Positions 8,968 to 24,513 are shown, counted from the first letter of the stretch. The stretch is 64,000 bases of DNA from Micromonospora profundi (GCF_011927785.1 NZ_JAATJK010000001.1:3815001-3879000); one strand, 5' to 3'. Program-made: numbers and translations. Notes: generated from the letters alone by a model not told the origin.

Positions 8968-11143
8968 GGGACCGCGTTCATCGCGGCGTGCGCGGCGTCG
9001 GCGAACGCCACGTCCCGCCGGACACCGCTCGCGACCAGCCGCCAGGTGCCCCCCGGATACTGTCCCGGCCCCCAGGACAGGCCACCCGCACGCCACAACG
9101 GCTGCCAGGCGGCCATCGCGTGGCCGGCGTCGTACCACGTGTTGTCGCCGCGCCAGGCCGACCCCCACCTGTGCACCGCTACCACCGAGAGCCCGGCACC
9201 GGTGGACATCGTCCACCGGGGCATTCCGGTGACGTCACCTGTCGGTCGTGCCTCCACCGCCGGATCCCCGACCGTCGGGGACGCGCCGTCGACGTTGAAC
9301 GCCACCTCCCACACCGCCGCCGTCGGCCACCCGTTGACCGACCAGGTGATGTCGCTCTGCAACCCGGGGCCGGACCATCGGGGCGCCACAGTGAGCAGCC
9401 AGTCGGCGGTGACCGGCTCGTCGCCGAACGGAATGCCGACAAGGTTGATCCGGGAGCCGTCGGCCGACACGTCGACCCGGGCCGGTGCGCCGGCCCGGTC
9501 GGTCACGTCGAACCGACCCACAGCGAGGTACGGGCCCGTGCCCCGGTGCGACGAGTCCAGCGCGGGCCGGTAGTTGCCCGCTCCGGCCGGGTCCACCGCC
9601 AGTTCGGCGATCCGGGCGTTGGGCCAGGTCCGCACGTCGGCGCGGAGGAACCCGGTGGCCACCGTGTACCCGCGCGCCACCACCTGAGTCGGCCAGGTCA
9701 GCGGCGCCAGCCAGAGCCCGCCCTGCCCCCAGCCGGCGTGGCTGAGATACCAGGTCGAGCCGTCCACCACGACCTCGGCGGCGTGCGCGTCCAGGACCGC
9801 CACCTTCTCCGCGCCGTCGAACCGCAGCGGGTCGCGGCTGCGGTAGACGGCCGTCCGCCGGTACGCGGCGCCGTAGTCCGTGCCGTCACAGCAGACGAAC
9901 AGATACCACCAGTCCCCCCGGCGCACCACGAACGGCGACTCCGTCTGCCCACCCGCCTGACCTGTGTACGGCGACGTGTAGGCGACCGCGCGGGCGCTCC
10001 AGGACCGCAGGTCGGTGCTGGTCCGGTACGCCACGACGTGGTTGCCGCCGGACGGGCTCGACGTGGCCGTGTAGTACATGACCCAGCGGTCACCGACCCT
10101 TGTCACCATCGGGTCGCGGCCCTCCCACCCGTCAGTGAACAGCGGGTTGGCCGAGCTGCGGGTCCAGGTGAACAGGTCGGTCGAGGTGGCCAGGTGCATG
10201 CGGTAGCGCGTGTAGTCCGGACTACCGGCCGCGTAGAACATGTAGTAGACGCCGTCGTGGTGCACGACGTGCGGGGCCCAGATCCACTGCTCCCCCGCGC
10301 CCGGGTCGGCGATCAGCGCCACCGGCCGCTTCGTCCACGGACCGGTCGGGCTCGGCGCCGTCGCGTGCCCGAAGACCTTCTCGTCCTGGGGCGCTCCGGA
10401 TTCGGCGTGGGTGATGCCGAACAGGTGCCACACGCCGGTCTGCTGGTGCCGCACCAACGTGTGGTCGTTGTAGTACCAGGTCGTCGACTCGCCCACGCTC
10501 GGGTCGTAGACGCGTGTCGACGCGCCCCGGGTCGGGGTCTCGCCAACAGTCTCGTACGGCGTCGTGGTGACCGCCGCGAGCGAGCCGACACGGCGCAGCG
10601 TCACAGTGTCGATCCCCGCGAAGAAACCTGTCGATGGCGCGGACCGGCCGGTGACAGTGACAGTGAGGCGGTGCGTGCCGCTCGCCAGCGACGCCGAGCC
10701 CAGAGGCACCGCGCCGGTGCGCTGCACGGTGCCGGCGTACCCGTCGAAGAGCTGGCCGACAGCCACTCCGTCGACGGCGAAACGCAGCGTGCCGTAGTCG
10801 CCGGCCCGGGTGAGCACCGCGCCGAGGTCGTACTGCCCGGCGGGCACCGACGGCAGGGTGAGCGTCACCGAGTCCCCGGCGCGGGCAGCCCGGAACCACA
10901 GCTGCCGCCCGCCGGACCAGCTCACCCCGCAACAGTCGGCCTGCGCCCCGACCGGCGCGGTGGCGCTGACGACAGCCAGCGACTCGGCCTCGAACCGCAA
11001 CGGGTCGTCAGCCAGGGCCGAGGCCGCCGCCGGGGCCGCTGTCAGGGCGGATGCCGCCGGGGCGGCAGCCAGGACCGGCACAGCCGGGGCGGCTGCCAGG
11101 ACAGCTCCGAGCAGGAGCGCTGCGGTGACACGTCGGGCGCGCA

Positions 11144-11144
<1 letters not shown>
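8964..11144 (-). CDS. secreted GH43/GH32-clan-like beta-propeller glycoside hydrolase with N-terminal carbohydrate-binding-like domain
   Basis: A 726-residue exported protein; its ATG overlaps the stop of the GH172 gene (TGATG). The signal peptide and an Ala-rich linker occupy ~1-47. Residues ~48-170 look like a CBM6/CBM35-type sandwich (FEAESLAVVS..., FFAGIDTVTL). Residues ~195-500 show the five-bladed propeller repeats of clans F/J: YNDHTLVRHQQTGVWHLFG (candidate Asp ~225), WAPHVVHHDGVYYMFYAA, GRDPMV (~343) and TESPFVV (candidate acid Glu ~400). These match the Asp / Asp / Glu triad of GH43 and GH32, but the family cannot be fixed by eye. The last ~220 residues form a further beta-rich domain I do not recognise. 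Context suggests it cleaves furanosyl linkages in the same polymer as GH172. Confidence 0.65.
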
Positions 11145-14548
<3,404 letters not shown>

Positions 14549-14635
14549 TCATCGCCCGGCGACCACGAGCCGGCAGCGGCAGGGCTGGCCGAGCCCGGAC
14601 TGAAGAAGTTCTTCGGCGGACAGGACCGCCTCGGC

Positions 14636-14646
14636 AGGTATTGACA
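14636..14646 (+). promoter_or_regulatory. AGGTATTGACA promoter element, probably for the M23-FG-GAP gene
   Basis: The same 11-nt -35 element as the two leftward FG-GAP promoters occurs here in the rightward direction, 163 nt before the M23 gene. A weak -10 (TTTCAC, 14664) lies at 17 nt. The GAAATCGATTGC operator is absent downstream, so control may be shared at the sigma-factor level but not by direct operator overlap. Confidence 0.4.
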
Positions 14647-14808
14647 GACGCCGAAGCCTGCGGTTTCACTTCTCCTCAGCGCCACGTCTCGCCGCTCGGG
14701 ACGCGACACGCCCCTCTCCGACGCGACTGCCAGGCCCGCCCATCGGCGACACCGGCCCACGACGCGCCGCACACCGCTGCGACCGCCCACCCCGATAGGA
14801 GTCGCCCC

Positions 14809-16332
14809 ATGTCCAGACTCCCGACAAGCGCCGCCCGGCGCGTCCTCGTCGCACTGCTCACCCTGGCCGGGGTCAGCCTGACCGCCGTGGTGAGCACGCC
14901 CTCTCCCGCGCTCGCCGCACCGAACTTCAAGGCGCCGTTCCCCTGCGGACAGCGGTGGACCTACGACCACCACAGCGCCGAGGTACGGCAGGCGCTGGAC
15001 TTCGTCCGCGCCGACGGCGGCACCACCGGTGGCACGCCCCAGGTGGCATCGGCCGCCGGCGTCGCCCGCCGCTACTCGCAGCCCAGCGGAGCCGGCAACT
15101 ACATCGTCATCGACCACGGTGGCGGCTGGACCACCTACTACTTCCACCTCAGCGCCTACTCGGTGCCCGACGGCGCCTACGTGCAGCAGGGCCAGCAGAT
15201 CGGCATCACCGGTAGTACCGGCAACTCCTCCGGGCCGCATGTGCACTACGAGCAGCTCTACAACGGGGTCGGCCAGACGATCGTCATCAACGGGGTGTCC
15301 CTCGCGCCGTATCCCGGCCAGTACAACCAGAAGTACCTGGTCAGCGACAACTGCGGAACGTCGCCACCGGCCGCCGCGCGGTATTTTGGTGGGTCACCCA
15401 CCGACTTCACCGGCGACGGCCGCGACGACGTCATCGCCTTCACCCACAGCCCCCTCGCCGACGCCTACGTCGCCACCTCCACCGGCACCAGCTTCACCGG
15501 CACCACCATCAAATGGCACGACTGGTTCGCCCTCACCGGCGAAACACCGCTGACCGGCGACGCCAACGGCGACGGCCGCGACGACGCCATCGTCTTCACC
15601 CACAGCCCCCTCGCCGACGTCCACGTCGCCCTCTCCACCGGCACCACCTTCGCCCCCAGCCAAAAATGGCACGACTGGTTCGCCCCCGGCACCGAAATAC
15701 CCGCCATCGGCGACGTCAACGGCGACGGCAAAGACGACATCATCACCTTCACCCACGACACCACCGCCGACGTCTACGTCGCCCTCTCCACCGGCACAAC
15801 CTTCACCGGCACCGCCGTCAAATGGCACGACTACTTCTCCATCGGAGGAGAATTCCCCGCCATCGGCGACGTCAACGGCGACGGACTCGACGACATCATC
15901 ACCTTCACCCAAGGCCCCGCCACCGCCTCCGACGTCATCGTCGCCCTCTCCAACGGCACCAGCTTCGGACCACCACAAAAATGGCACGACCTGTTCGCCG
16001 TCGGCACCGAACAACCCCGCGTCGGCGACATCAACGGCGACGGCCGCGACGACATCGTCACCTTCACCTGCAACACCGACGCCGACGTCTACGCCGCCAC
16101 CTCCACCGGCACCGGCTTCACCGGCACCACCGTGAAATGGCACGACTACTTCTGCCTACCCGGCGAATTCCCCTACCTCGCCGACACCAACGGCGACGGC
16201 AAAGACGACCTCATCGTCTTCACCAAAAACACCACAAACGACATCTACGTCGCCCTCTCCACCGGCACCGGATTCGCCCCCAGCACCAAATGGCACGACC
16301 ACTTCGGCCTCAACGGCGAAACCACCCTCTGA
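14809..16332 (+). CDS. secreted M23 (LytM-type) endopeptidase with six C-terminal FG-GAP repeats
   Basis: ATG with AGGAG seven nt upstream; 507 residues. The signal peptide ends near residue 37 (SPALA). Residues ~45-185 form an M23 zinc endopeptidase: His54/His55 and Asp64 in YDHHSAEVRQALDF, and His144-Val-His146 in GPHVHYEQ, supply the H/D/HxH metal ligands. It should cut peptide cross-bridges in peptidoglycan. Residues ~199-507 are six FG-GAP repeats with the KWHD-x-F motif, most similar to those of the protein at 679-2127, including the Cys pair in repeat 5. Codon use changes sharply at the domain boundary (~15,390): the repeat half prefers AAA, GAA, CAA and CTC, unlike its own N-terminal half, which suggests a module acquired or converted separately. 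Divergent from the GH172 operon. Confidence 0.85.
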   Translation: MSRLPTSAARRVLVALLTLAGVSLTAVVSTPSPALAAPNFKAPFPCGQRWTYDHHSAEVRQALDFVRADGGTTGGTPQVASAAGVARRYSQPSGAGNYIVIDHGGGWTTYYFHLSAYSVPDGAYVQQGQQIGITGSTGNSSGPHVHYEQLYNGVGQTIVINGVSLAPYPGQYNQKYLVSDNCGTSPPAAARYFGGSPTDFTGDGRDDVIAFTHSPLADAYVATSTGTSFTGTTIKWHDWFALTGETPLTGDANGDGRDDAIVFTHSPLADVHVALSTGTTFAPSQKWHDWFAPGTEIPAIGDVNGDGKDDIITFTHDTTADVYVALSTGTTFTGTAVKWHDYFSIGGEFPAIGDVNGDGLDDIITFTQGPATASDVIVALSNGTSFGPPQKWHDLFAVGTEQPRVGDINGDGRDDIVTFTCNTDADVYAATSTGTGFTGTTVKWHDYFCLPGEFPYLADTNGDGKDDLIVFTKNTTNDIYVALSTGTGFAPSTKWHDHFGLNGETTL

Positions 16333-16420
16333 ACCGCGGCGGCCACCCGGCGACGTGCGGCCGGTTCAACCGTCCGAGCCCGGGTAGCAGAAAGGCAGGG
16401 ACCGAAGGAGGAAACCAGAC

Positions 16421-17605
16421 ATGAAGGCGTTGACCTGGCAGGGCAAGCGGGACGTACGAGTCGAAGAGGTGCCGGACCCCCGGATCGAGGAGCCCACCGA
16501 CGCGATCGTGAAGATCACATCGACGGCGATCTGCGGCTCCGACCTGCACCTGTACGAGGTGCTGGGGCCGTACCTGAAGCCCGGTGACATCCTCGGCCAC
16601 GAGCCGATGGGAATCGTCGAGGAGGTCGGGTCGGGAGTGACAGGGCTCAAGCCCGGCGACCGCGTGGTGATCCCGTTCAACATCTCCTGCGGCAGCTGCT
16701 GGATGTGTCAGCGTCAGCTCTACGCCCAGTGCGAAACCACCCAGGTCACAAGCGAGGGCAAGGGCGCCTCGCTGTTCGGGTACACGTCGCTCTACGGCTC
16801 GGTGCCCGGCGGCCAGGCCGAGTACCTGCGCGTCCCGCAGGCCCACTTCGGACCGATCAAGATCCCGCAGAGCGGGGCCGACGAGCGCTACCTCTACCTC
16901 TCCGACATCCTGCCCACCGCCTGGCAGGCCGTGAAGTACGCCGACACCCCGCCCGGCGGCACCCTTGCCGTCTTCGGGCTCGGGCCGGTCGGCCAGTTCT
17001 GCGCCCGGATCGGCCGTCACCTCGGCGCCGGCCGGGTCATCGGGCTGGACCTGGTGCCGGAGCGGCTGGACCTGGCCCGCCGGCACGGCATCGAGGTGCT
17101 CGACGTCAGCGAGATGTCCGACGTGCCCAGCGCGCTCATCGACCTTGTCGACGGGCGCGGGCCGGACGCCGTCATCGACGCCGTCGGCATGGAGGCGCAC
17201 GGCTCACCGGTCGGCAAGCTCGCCCAGACCGCCGCCGGACTGCTGCCGGACAAGCTTGCCCAGACCATGACCGACCGGGTCGGTGTGGACCGGCTCTCCG
17301 TCCTGCACGCCGCGCTCAAGGGGGTGCGCCGTGGCGGCACCGTCTCCCTCTCCGGCGTCTACGGCGGCGAGGCCGACCCGATGCCGCTGATGGAGATGTT
17401 CGACAGGGGCATCCAGCTGCGGATGGGGCAGTGCCACGTACGCCGGTGGACCGACGAGATCCTGCCGCTGCTCTCCGGCGACGACGATCCCCTGGGCGTG
17501 GAGGACCTGCGTACCCACCGTCTGCCGCTGAGCGACGCACCGCGGGCGTACGAGATGTTCCAGAAGAAGGAGGACGGTTGCATCAAGGTCGTCCTCGCGC
17601 CGTGA
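16421..17605 (+). CDS. zinc-dependent alcohol dehydrogenase (formaldehyde-dehydrogenase-like MDR)
   Basis: A 394-residue medium-chain dehydrogenase; GAAGGAGG lies ~8 nt before the ATG. The catalytic zinc site is visible in AICGSDLH (Cys) and GHEPMG (His-Glu), and the structural zinc cluster in SCGSCWMCQRQLYAQC. The NAD(P)-binding motif is GLGPVGQFCARIGRHLGAG. Length and the ILPTAWQAV segment fit the glutathione-independent formaldehyde-dehydrogenase-like subgroup. The substrate is not predictable. It stands alone, 89 nt after the M23 gene, and probably has its own promoter. Confidence 0.88.
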   Translation: MKALTWQGKRDVRVEEVPDPRIEEPTDAIVKITSTAICGSDLHLYEVLGPYLKPGDILGHEPMGIVEEVGSGVTGLKPGDRVVIPFNISCGSCWMCQRQLYAQCETTQVTSEGKGASLFGYTSLYGSVPGGQAEYLRVPQAHFGPIKIPQSGADERYLYLSDILPTAWQAVKYADTPPGGTLAVFGLGPVGQFCARIGRHLGAGRVIGLDLVPERLDLARRHGIEVLDVSEMSDVPSALIDLVDGRGPDAVIDAVGMEAHGSPVGKLAQTAAGLLPDKLAQTMTDRVGVDRLSVLHAALKGVRRGGTVSLSGVYGGEADPMPLMEMFDRGIQLRMGQCHVRRWTDEILPLLSGDDDPLGVEDLRTHRLPLSDAPRAYEMFQKKEDGCIKVVLAP

Positions 17606-17782
17606 GCCATCAGCCTGACCTGCGGCGGCTCGCCCGGCACGTGTCCGGGCGGGTCTGGACGGTCGGTGCCGCGCCACGCCGAGGGCTCGGCTGAGCGGGA
17701 ATCCGGGGACACCGTGTATCGATCAACTCGCATAGTGTGGTGGGCCGGCAAGCACTCCGGCGCCGCACGACGGGAGAGAAGA

Positions 17783-18784
17783 TTGACTATCCGGCTGAAC
17801 CGCAGGACAGCGCTCGGGCTCGGCACCGTGGCCACCGCCGGCACGGTACTCGGCGCGGTGACACCTGCGAGCGCCGCCGAGACCGCCCCGACCACCCCCG
17901 CGCGGGCCGCCCGCCGGGTCGCCGCCAGCTACACCAAGTTCAGCACGCAGGCCGGCGGAAACTGGCAGGCGTACGTCAGCGTGGCCAGCCCGGACGGCCC
18001 GCCTGTGGTCGCCGTGACGGCTCAGGCCGACCAGCGGATCGAGGCGTACAGCGTCAACAAGATCGCGGTTGCCACGGCGGTGCTGGACAAGGTCGACCGG
18101 GGGTTGCTCACCCTGGACCAGCGGGTCGAGGTGACCGCCGCCATCGTCGTACCGGGTGGTGACGGCATCTTCAGCCTGGACGGCGCGTACCCCAGCAGCG
18201 TGACCCTCGGTCACGTCCTGGCGAATCTGCTCACCGTCTCCGACGACACGGCGGTGCGGCTGTGCGGGTCGGTCTGCCCGGCCGCCGAACTCAACGCCAT
18301 CCTTGTCGCCAAGGGCTTCCCGAACACCCAGGTGGAGCCGGTCGCCAACCCGAACCGTTTCTTCCTTGGCACCAGCACCCCGCGCGAGACGCACGACCTG
18401 CTGCGCGCCCTGGTCGGGGGCAGCCTGCTCTCGCCGGCCTCGACGACGTTCCTGCTCGGGCTGCTGCGCGCGCCTGTGGCGTTCACCGACGGCATCCGGC
18501 GCACGATGTCCTCCGACGACCGGGCGCGCATCGCCACGAAGGCGGGCTGGTTCGCCGACGCGCGGCACGAGGCAGGGGTGATCTTCGACCGGTCCGGGGC
18601 GGCGGTGCTCACCTACACGCTCTTCGCCGACGGGCAGGCCAACCCGGACGACTTCGGCGCCACCCACCCGGCCGTGCAGGCCCGCGCTTCCATGGGCCCC
18701 CGCTTCCTGGCGGCGGTGGACCGGCTCAGCGGCACGGGCACGGCGTACCGGACGACCGCTCGCCGGCCCAGCAACGGCGGCTGA
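17783..18784 (+). CDS. exported class-A-beta-lactamase-like serine hydrolase
   Basis: A TTG start is inferred from the purine-rich GGGAGAGAAG just upstream and the export signal that follows; 333 residues. The twin-arginine-like signal NRRTALGLGTVATAG is followed by SAAE near residue 35. Class A beta-lactamase elements are present: YSVNK (S-x-x-K nucleophile), VSDDTA (in place of SDN) and TKAGW (in place of KTG). This variation is common in actinobacterial beta-lactamase-related hydrolases, and resistance function is not implied. An inverted repeat right after the stop is a probable terminator. Confidence 0.82.
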   Translation: MTIRLNRRTALGLGTVATAGTVLGAVTPASAAETAPTTPARAARRVAASYTKFSTQAGGNWQAYVSVASPDGPPVVAVTAQADQRIEAYSVNKIAVATAVLDKVDRGLLTLDQRVEVTAAIVVPGGDGIFSLDGAYPSSVTLGHVLANLLTVSDDTAVRLCGSVCPAAELNAILVAKGFPNTQVEPVANPNRFFLGTSTPRETHDLLRALVGGSLLSPASTTFLLGLLRAPVAFTDGIRRTMSSDDRARIATKAGWFADARHEAGVIFDRSGAAVLTYTLFADGQANPDDFGATHPAVQARASMGPRFLAAVDRLSGTGTAYRTTARRPSNGG

Positions 18785-18792
18785 CCTGGCGG

Positions 18793-18822
18793 CGGGCCGA
18801 TCGTCGCACGGCGATCGGCCCG
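18793..18822. terminator. intrinsic terminator-like hairpin after the serine hydrolase gene
   Basis: Perfect 11-bp arms CGGGCCGATCG / CGATCGGCCCG around an 8-nt loop, 9 nt past the stop codon. There is no U-tract, as is common in high-GC actinobacteria. Confidence 0.6.
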
Positions 18823-18882
18823 TCCCGGCGCGATCGGCCCCGGGTGACTACCGTGTAGTGCGGACACGGCGGAGGGACGGCG

Positions 18883-20016
18883 ATGGCGCCAGCGAATCGT
18901 ACGGACGAAGAACGGTCGCTCGGGCGACTGCTGCGAGGCACGGCAGGGCTGGCCGCGTTGGCAGGCCTGGCCTGGGTGGCTCGGGACGTGCCGGCGGCCC
19001 TCGGCGGCCGGCTCACTGGCGCCCGCGCCGAACGGGCTGCCCGCTCGCCGCAGTTCCGCGACGGCACCTTCCACAACCGGGCCGGCACCCGAACGATGGT
19101 CGCCGACCCGGGCCGCAACCTGCTCCGCGAGCTGATCTTCGGCAAGCAGAAGCGGCGGCCAACCGCGCCCGTGCCGCTGCTGCGCCCGAGCGCGCCGCAG
19201 GCCACCGACGAGCTCGCCATCATCTGGTACGGCCACGCCACCGCCCTCATCGAGATCGAGGGCCGGCGGGTGCTGCTCGACCCCATGTGGAGCGACCGCT
19301 GCTCGCCGTCCGGGCTGGTCGGTCCACGGCGGCTGCACGAACCCCCGGTACGCCTTGACGAACTCCCCCCGCTGGACGCCATCCTGATCTCCCACGACCA
19401 CTACGACCACCTGGACATGGCCACCGTGCAGGCGCTGACGGCCGGGCAGTCCGCGCCGTTCCTGGTGCCGCTGGGCGTGGGCGCGCACCTGGACCGCTGG
19501 GGCGTACCCGCCGAGCGGATCATCGAGCTGGACTGGGCCGAGTCGCACCGGGTCGCCGGCCTGGAGATCACCGCCACCCCCGCGCAGCACTTCTCCGGAC
19601 GGGGCCTGCGCCGCGACGGCACGCTGTGGAGTTCCTGGGTGGTCGCCGGCTCCCGGCGCAGGGTCTTCTACACAGGTGACTCCGGCTACTTCGACGGGTA
19701 CGCGGCGATCGGCGCGGAGCACGGGCCGTTCGACGCGACACTGATCCAGATCGGCGCGTACGACAGGGCGTGGCCGACGATCCACATGTTCCCTGAGGAA
19801 GCTGTCGACGCCCACCAGGATCTCCGGGGCGGGCTGCTCATCCCGGTGCACTGGGCGACGTTCAACCTGGCCCTGCACGACTGGTCCGAACCGGTGAACA
19901 GGCTGTGGGCGGAGGCGAAGGCACGCGACGTCCAGCTGGCGGTGCCCCGCCCGGGCGAGCGGGTGGTCGTCGCCGACCCGCCCGCCGTGGACGGATGGTG
20001 GCAGGCGATCGCCTAG
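18883..20016 (+). CDS. metallo-beta-lactamase-fold hydrolase (NAPE-PLD/UlaG-like), membrane-anchored
   Basis: A 377-residue protein. A hydrophobic stretch at ~18-38 (LRGTAGLAALAGLAWVA) may anchor it in the membrane. The catalytic domain (~105-370) has the zinc motif SHDHYDHLD (HxHxDH), upstream IIWYGHATALIEI, and metal ligands in PAQHFSGRG, YTGDSGYF and PVHWATF. This is the beta-lactamase_2 group that includes N-acyl-phosphatidylethanolamine phospholipase D-like enzymes; substrate unknown. The stop codon abuts a perfect inverted repeat. Confidence 0.85.
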   Translation: MAPANRTDEERSLGRLLRGTAGLAALAGLAWVARDVPAALGGRLTGARAERAARSPQFRDGTFHNRAGTRTMVADPGRNLLRELIFGKQKRRPTAPVPLLRPSAPQATDELAIIWYGHATALIEIEGRRVLLDPMWSDRCSPSGLVGPRRLHEPPVRLDELPPLDAILISHDHYDHLDMATVQALTAGQSAPFLVPLGVGAHLDRWGVPAERIIELDWAESHRVAGLEITATPAQHFSGRGLRRDGTLWSSWVVAGSRRRVFYTGDSGYFDGYAAIGAEHGPFDATLIQIGAYDRAWPTIHMFPEEAVDAHQDLRGGLLIPVHWATFNLALHDWSEPVNRLWAEAKARDVQLAVPRPGERVVVADPPAVDGWWQAIA

Positions 20017-20073
20017 TGAAAGGAAGGGCCCCTTGTTAACGCCTGGTGATTAACAAGGGGCCCTTCCTTTCAC
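20016..20073. terminator. 24-bp perfect inverted repeat, bidirectional terminator
   Basis: Arms at 20016-20039 and 20050-20073 are exact reverse complements over 24 bp (core AAGGAAGGGCCCCTTGTTAA) with a 10-nt loop. The structure fills the whole gap between the stops of two convergent genes, so it can terminate both. Its perfection suggests a dispersed genomic repeat. Confidence 0.8.
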
Positions 20074-20074
20074 C

Positions 20075-21586
20075 TCAGAGCACGAACGCATCGGTCCAGA
20101 GCGCGCCGGACCGGCCGGACAGGGCGTCCAGCATGGCCACCGCCTGACCGTCGGTGAGCTGGGCCACGAAGTCCACGATCGCCCGTCCCCGGGCCCGGCC
20201 GATCCGATCCGGGGTACGCGGGTGCAACTCCGCCTCTGCCAGCTCAACGAGGTCGTGCAGCCGGCGGGGCAGCCGGGACTCCTCCTCCGGGTCGAGCAGC
20301 CACTCCCACAGCGCCTCGACGAGGGTGCCCAGCAGCCGGGCCTGGCCGCGCTGGTGCAGGGCGAGATCCGGACGGGCCAGCACGAACCGGTGGTGCACGA
20401 ACTTGAGCACCTGCACCTCGTGCCACTGCGCACAGCCGAGCAGCACGTAGCCGGAGCGCATCGACGGCTGGTGGGTCATCGTGATCGCCTCGACGAAGCG
20501 GGTCGACCAGCGGGCGGAGAACCGCGACACGTACTGCTCCGCCTCGATGGAGCCGTCGAACGGCATCGCCAGCAGCCCGTCGACAAGTTCCTCGCGGACG
20601 TGCTCGACGGCGGCGGCGAACGCGTCGTCGTCGGCGATCCAGGCGTCCTTGCGGTGCAGTTGCCGCCGCAGCCGCTCGATCGCCGCGCCGGGCCGGCGGA
20701 ACGCGCTGGCAAGCGCCGCGTCGGTGATCGCCCGGAGGTGTCCGCTCTCGCGCTGCCAGGCCATCAGCTCCGCCGAGACCGACCCCTGCTGGAGCACACC
20801 GACCCGGTAGAAGTCCTCCACGTCGTGGATGGCGTACGCGATGTCGTCGGCGGTGTCCATAACGGACGCCTCTACGGTCTGCTGCCAGTCCGGGATGCGG
20901 CCGACGAACGGTTCCCGGGCCTGTCGCAGGTCGTCCAGCTCGGTGCGGTACGCGCCGAACTTCAACGAGCCGCTCTCCGGGTCGTTCGGCGGCGGGGTGG
21001 CGCCGCGCGGCGGCGGGTCCAGCAGGCGGGGGTGCGGGTCGGGGTAGTCCAGCCGGGTCCACGGGTACTTCAGCAGGGCCGCGCGGACCGCGGCCGTCAG
21101 GTCCAGGCCGGTGGTGGCCGCGCCGCGGATCTCGGTGCTGGTGACGATCCGGTACGACTGGGCGTTGCCCTCGAAACCGTCGGCGAGGCCGAGGCGCTGG
21201 CGCGCCAGCCGGTCGAGCACCCGCTCCCCCAGGTGCCCGAACGGCGGGTGACCGAGGTCGTGGGCGAGCGCCGCTGCCTCCACCACGTCCGGGTCGCAGC
21301 CGCCGAGCCTGTCCAGCAGGTCGCGCCACCTGTCGTCGGCGATCAGCCGCTCGGCGATCGAGCGGGCCACCTGGGCGACCTTCAGACTGTGGGTGAGCCG
21401 GTTGTGCACCAGCAGCCCGGAACCGACCGGGCTGATCACCTGGGTGACTCCGCCGAGGCGGGCGAAGAAGGGCGAGGCGACGATCCGGTCCCGGTCGGCG
21501 CGGAACGGGTTCGCCGTCAGGTCCCCGAGAGCGCGGGCGCTGCCGCCGAAGAGCCGCCGGGTGCGCGGCCCCGCAGGTGATTCCAT
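20075..21586 (-). CDS. dgt: deoxyguanosinetriphosphate triphosphohydrolase-like HD-domain protein
   Basis: About 503 residues from the ATG at 21586; an in-frame GTG nine nt upstream (21595) is an alternative, and neither has a strong ribosome-binding site. The HD metal site is clear: HNRLTHSLKVAQ, AHDLGHPPFGHLGE (His-Asp) and, further on, MDTADDIAYAIHDVEDF. The dGTPase signature GFEGNAQSYRIVT lies between them. The family hydrolyses dNTPs to deoxynucleosides and triphosphate; many actinobacterial members are annotated dGTPase-like without proof of specificity. It stands alone, convergent with the metallo-hydrolase gene. Confidence 0.88.
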   Translation of the reverse strand: MESPAGPRTRRLFGGSARALGDLTANPFRADRDRIVASPFFARLGGVTQVISPVGSGLLVHNRLTHSLKVAQVARSIAERLIADDRWRDLLDRLGGCDPDVVEAAALAHDLGHPPFGHLGERVLDRLARQRLGLADGFEGNAQSYRIVTSTEIRGAATTGLDLTAAVRAALLKYPWTRLDYPDPHPRLLDPPPRGATPPPNDPESGSLKFGAYRTELDDLRQAREPFVGRIPDWQQTVEASVMDTADDIAYAIHDVEDFYRVGVLQQGSVSAELMAWQRESGHLRAITDAALASAFRRPGAAIERLRRQLHRKDAWIADDDAFAAAVEHVREELVDGLLAMPFDGSIEAEQYVSRFSARWSTRFVEAITMTHQPSMRSGYVLLGCAQWHEVQVLKFVHHRFVLARPDLALHQRGQARLLGTLVEALWEWLLDPEEESRLPRRLHDLVELAEAELHPRTPDRIGRARGRAIVDFVAQLTDGQAVAMLDALSGRSGALWTDAFVL

Positions 21587-21762
21587 GATCGCCACGCTAG
21601 CGCAGGCGCGACCGGGGCCGCCGACGGATCAGCCCGGGCGGGTGCGGCAGAGCGGGCCGCCGCGCCCCGGCCGGGTGCGGCGACAGCGCGCGGGAGCGCC
21701 CGGCAGAATGCAGGCGTTACCCGCTCTTTGAAGGCGGATCGAGTCGAAGGCGGATCGAGATC

Positions 21763-24339
<2,577 letters not shown>

Positions 24340-24425
24340 CCCGAGCCTGGCGCGCCTCCCACAGGGTTCCCGCGAACGCTGCCCCGCGCCCGCGCCCGCG
24401 CCCGCGTCGCGCCGCGCTGCACGAG

Positions 24426-24470
24426 ATCTTGGACAGTTTCCGTCAGCACGTGACGGAAACTGTCCAAGAT
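24426..24470. terminator. 20-bp perfect inverted repeat after tex
   Basis: Arms ATCTTGGACAGTTTCCGTCA (24426-24445) and its exact complement (24451-24470) flank a 5-nt loop, 87 nt past the tex stop. It is a strong terminator candidate, but its lower GC and perfect symmetry also fit a dispersed palindromic repeat. Confidence 0.7.
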
Positions 24471-24513
24471 TCGCGACCCCGCCACGTCTCGCGGCGGCGG
24501 GTGAAATCGGATC

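Noticed and set aside
14612..14624. Palindrome GAAGAAGTTCTTC as a further operator
   Set aside because: It occurs only once in the sequence I examined and does not resemble the LacI site, so no function can be supported.
15513..16424. Arg/His-rich open frame on the plus strand overlapping the M23-FG-GAP tail
   Set aside because: It is the +1-frame shadow of regularly repeated DNA and has no start region or plausible protein composition.
16310..17200. Antisense open frame over the zinc alcohol dehydrogenase gene
   Set aside because: The sense frame has complete zinc and cofactor motifs; the antisense one is low-complexity.
18883..20016. Antibiotic-resistance reading of the metallo-beta-lactamase-fold and serine beta-lactamase-like genes
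   Set aside because: Both belong to broad hydrolase superfamilies, with motifs closer to NAPE-PLD-like enzymes and non-canonical class-A-like hydrolases; nothing shows antibiotic hydrolysis.
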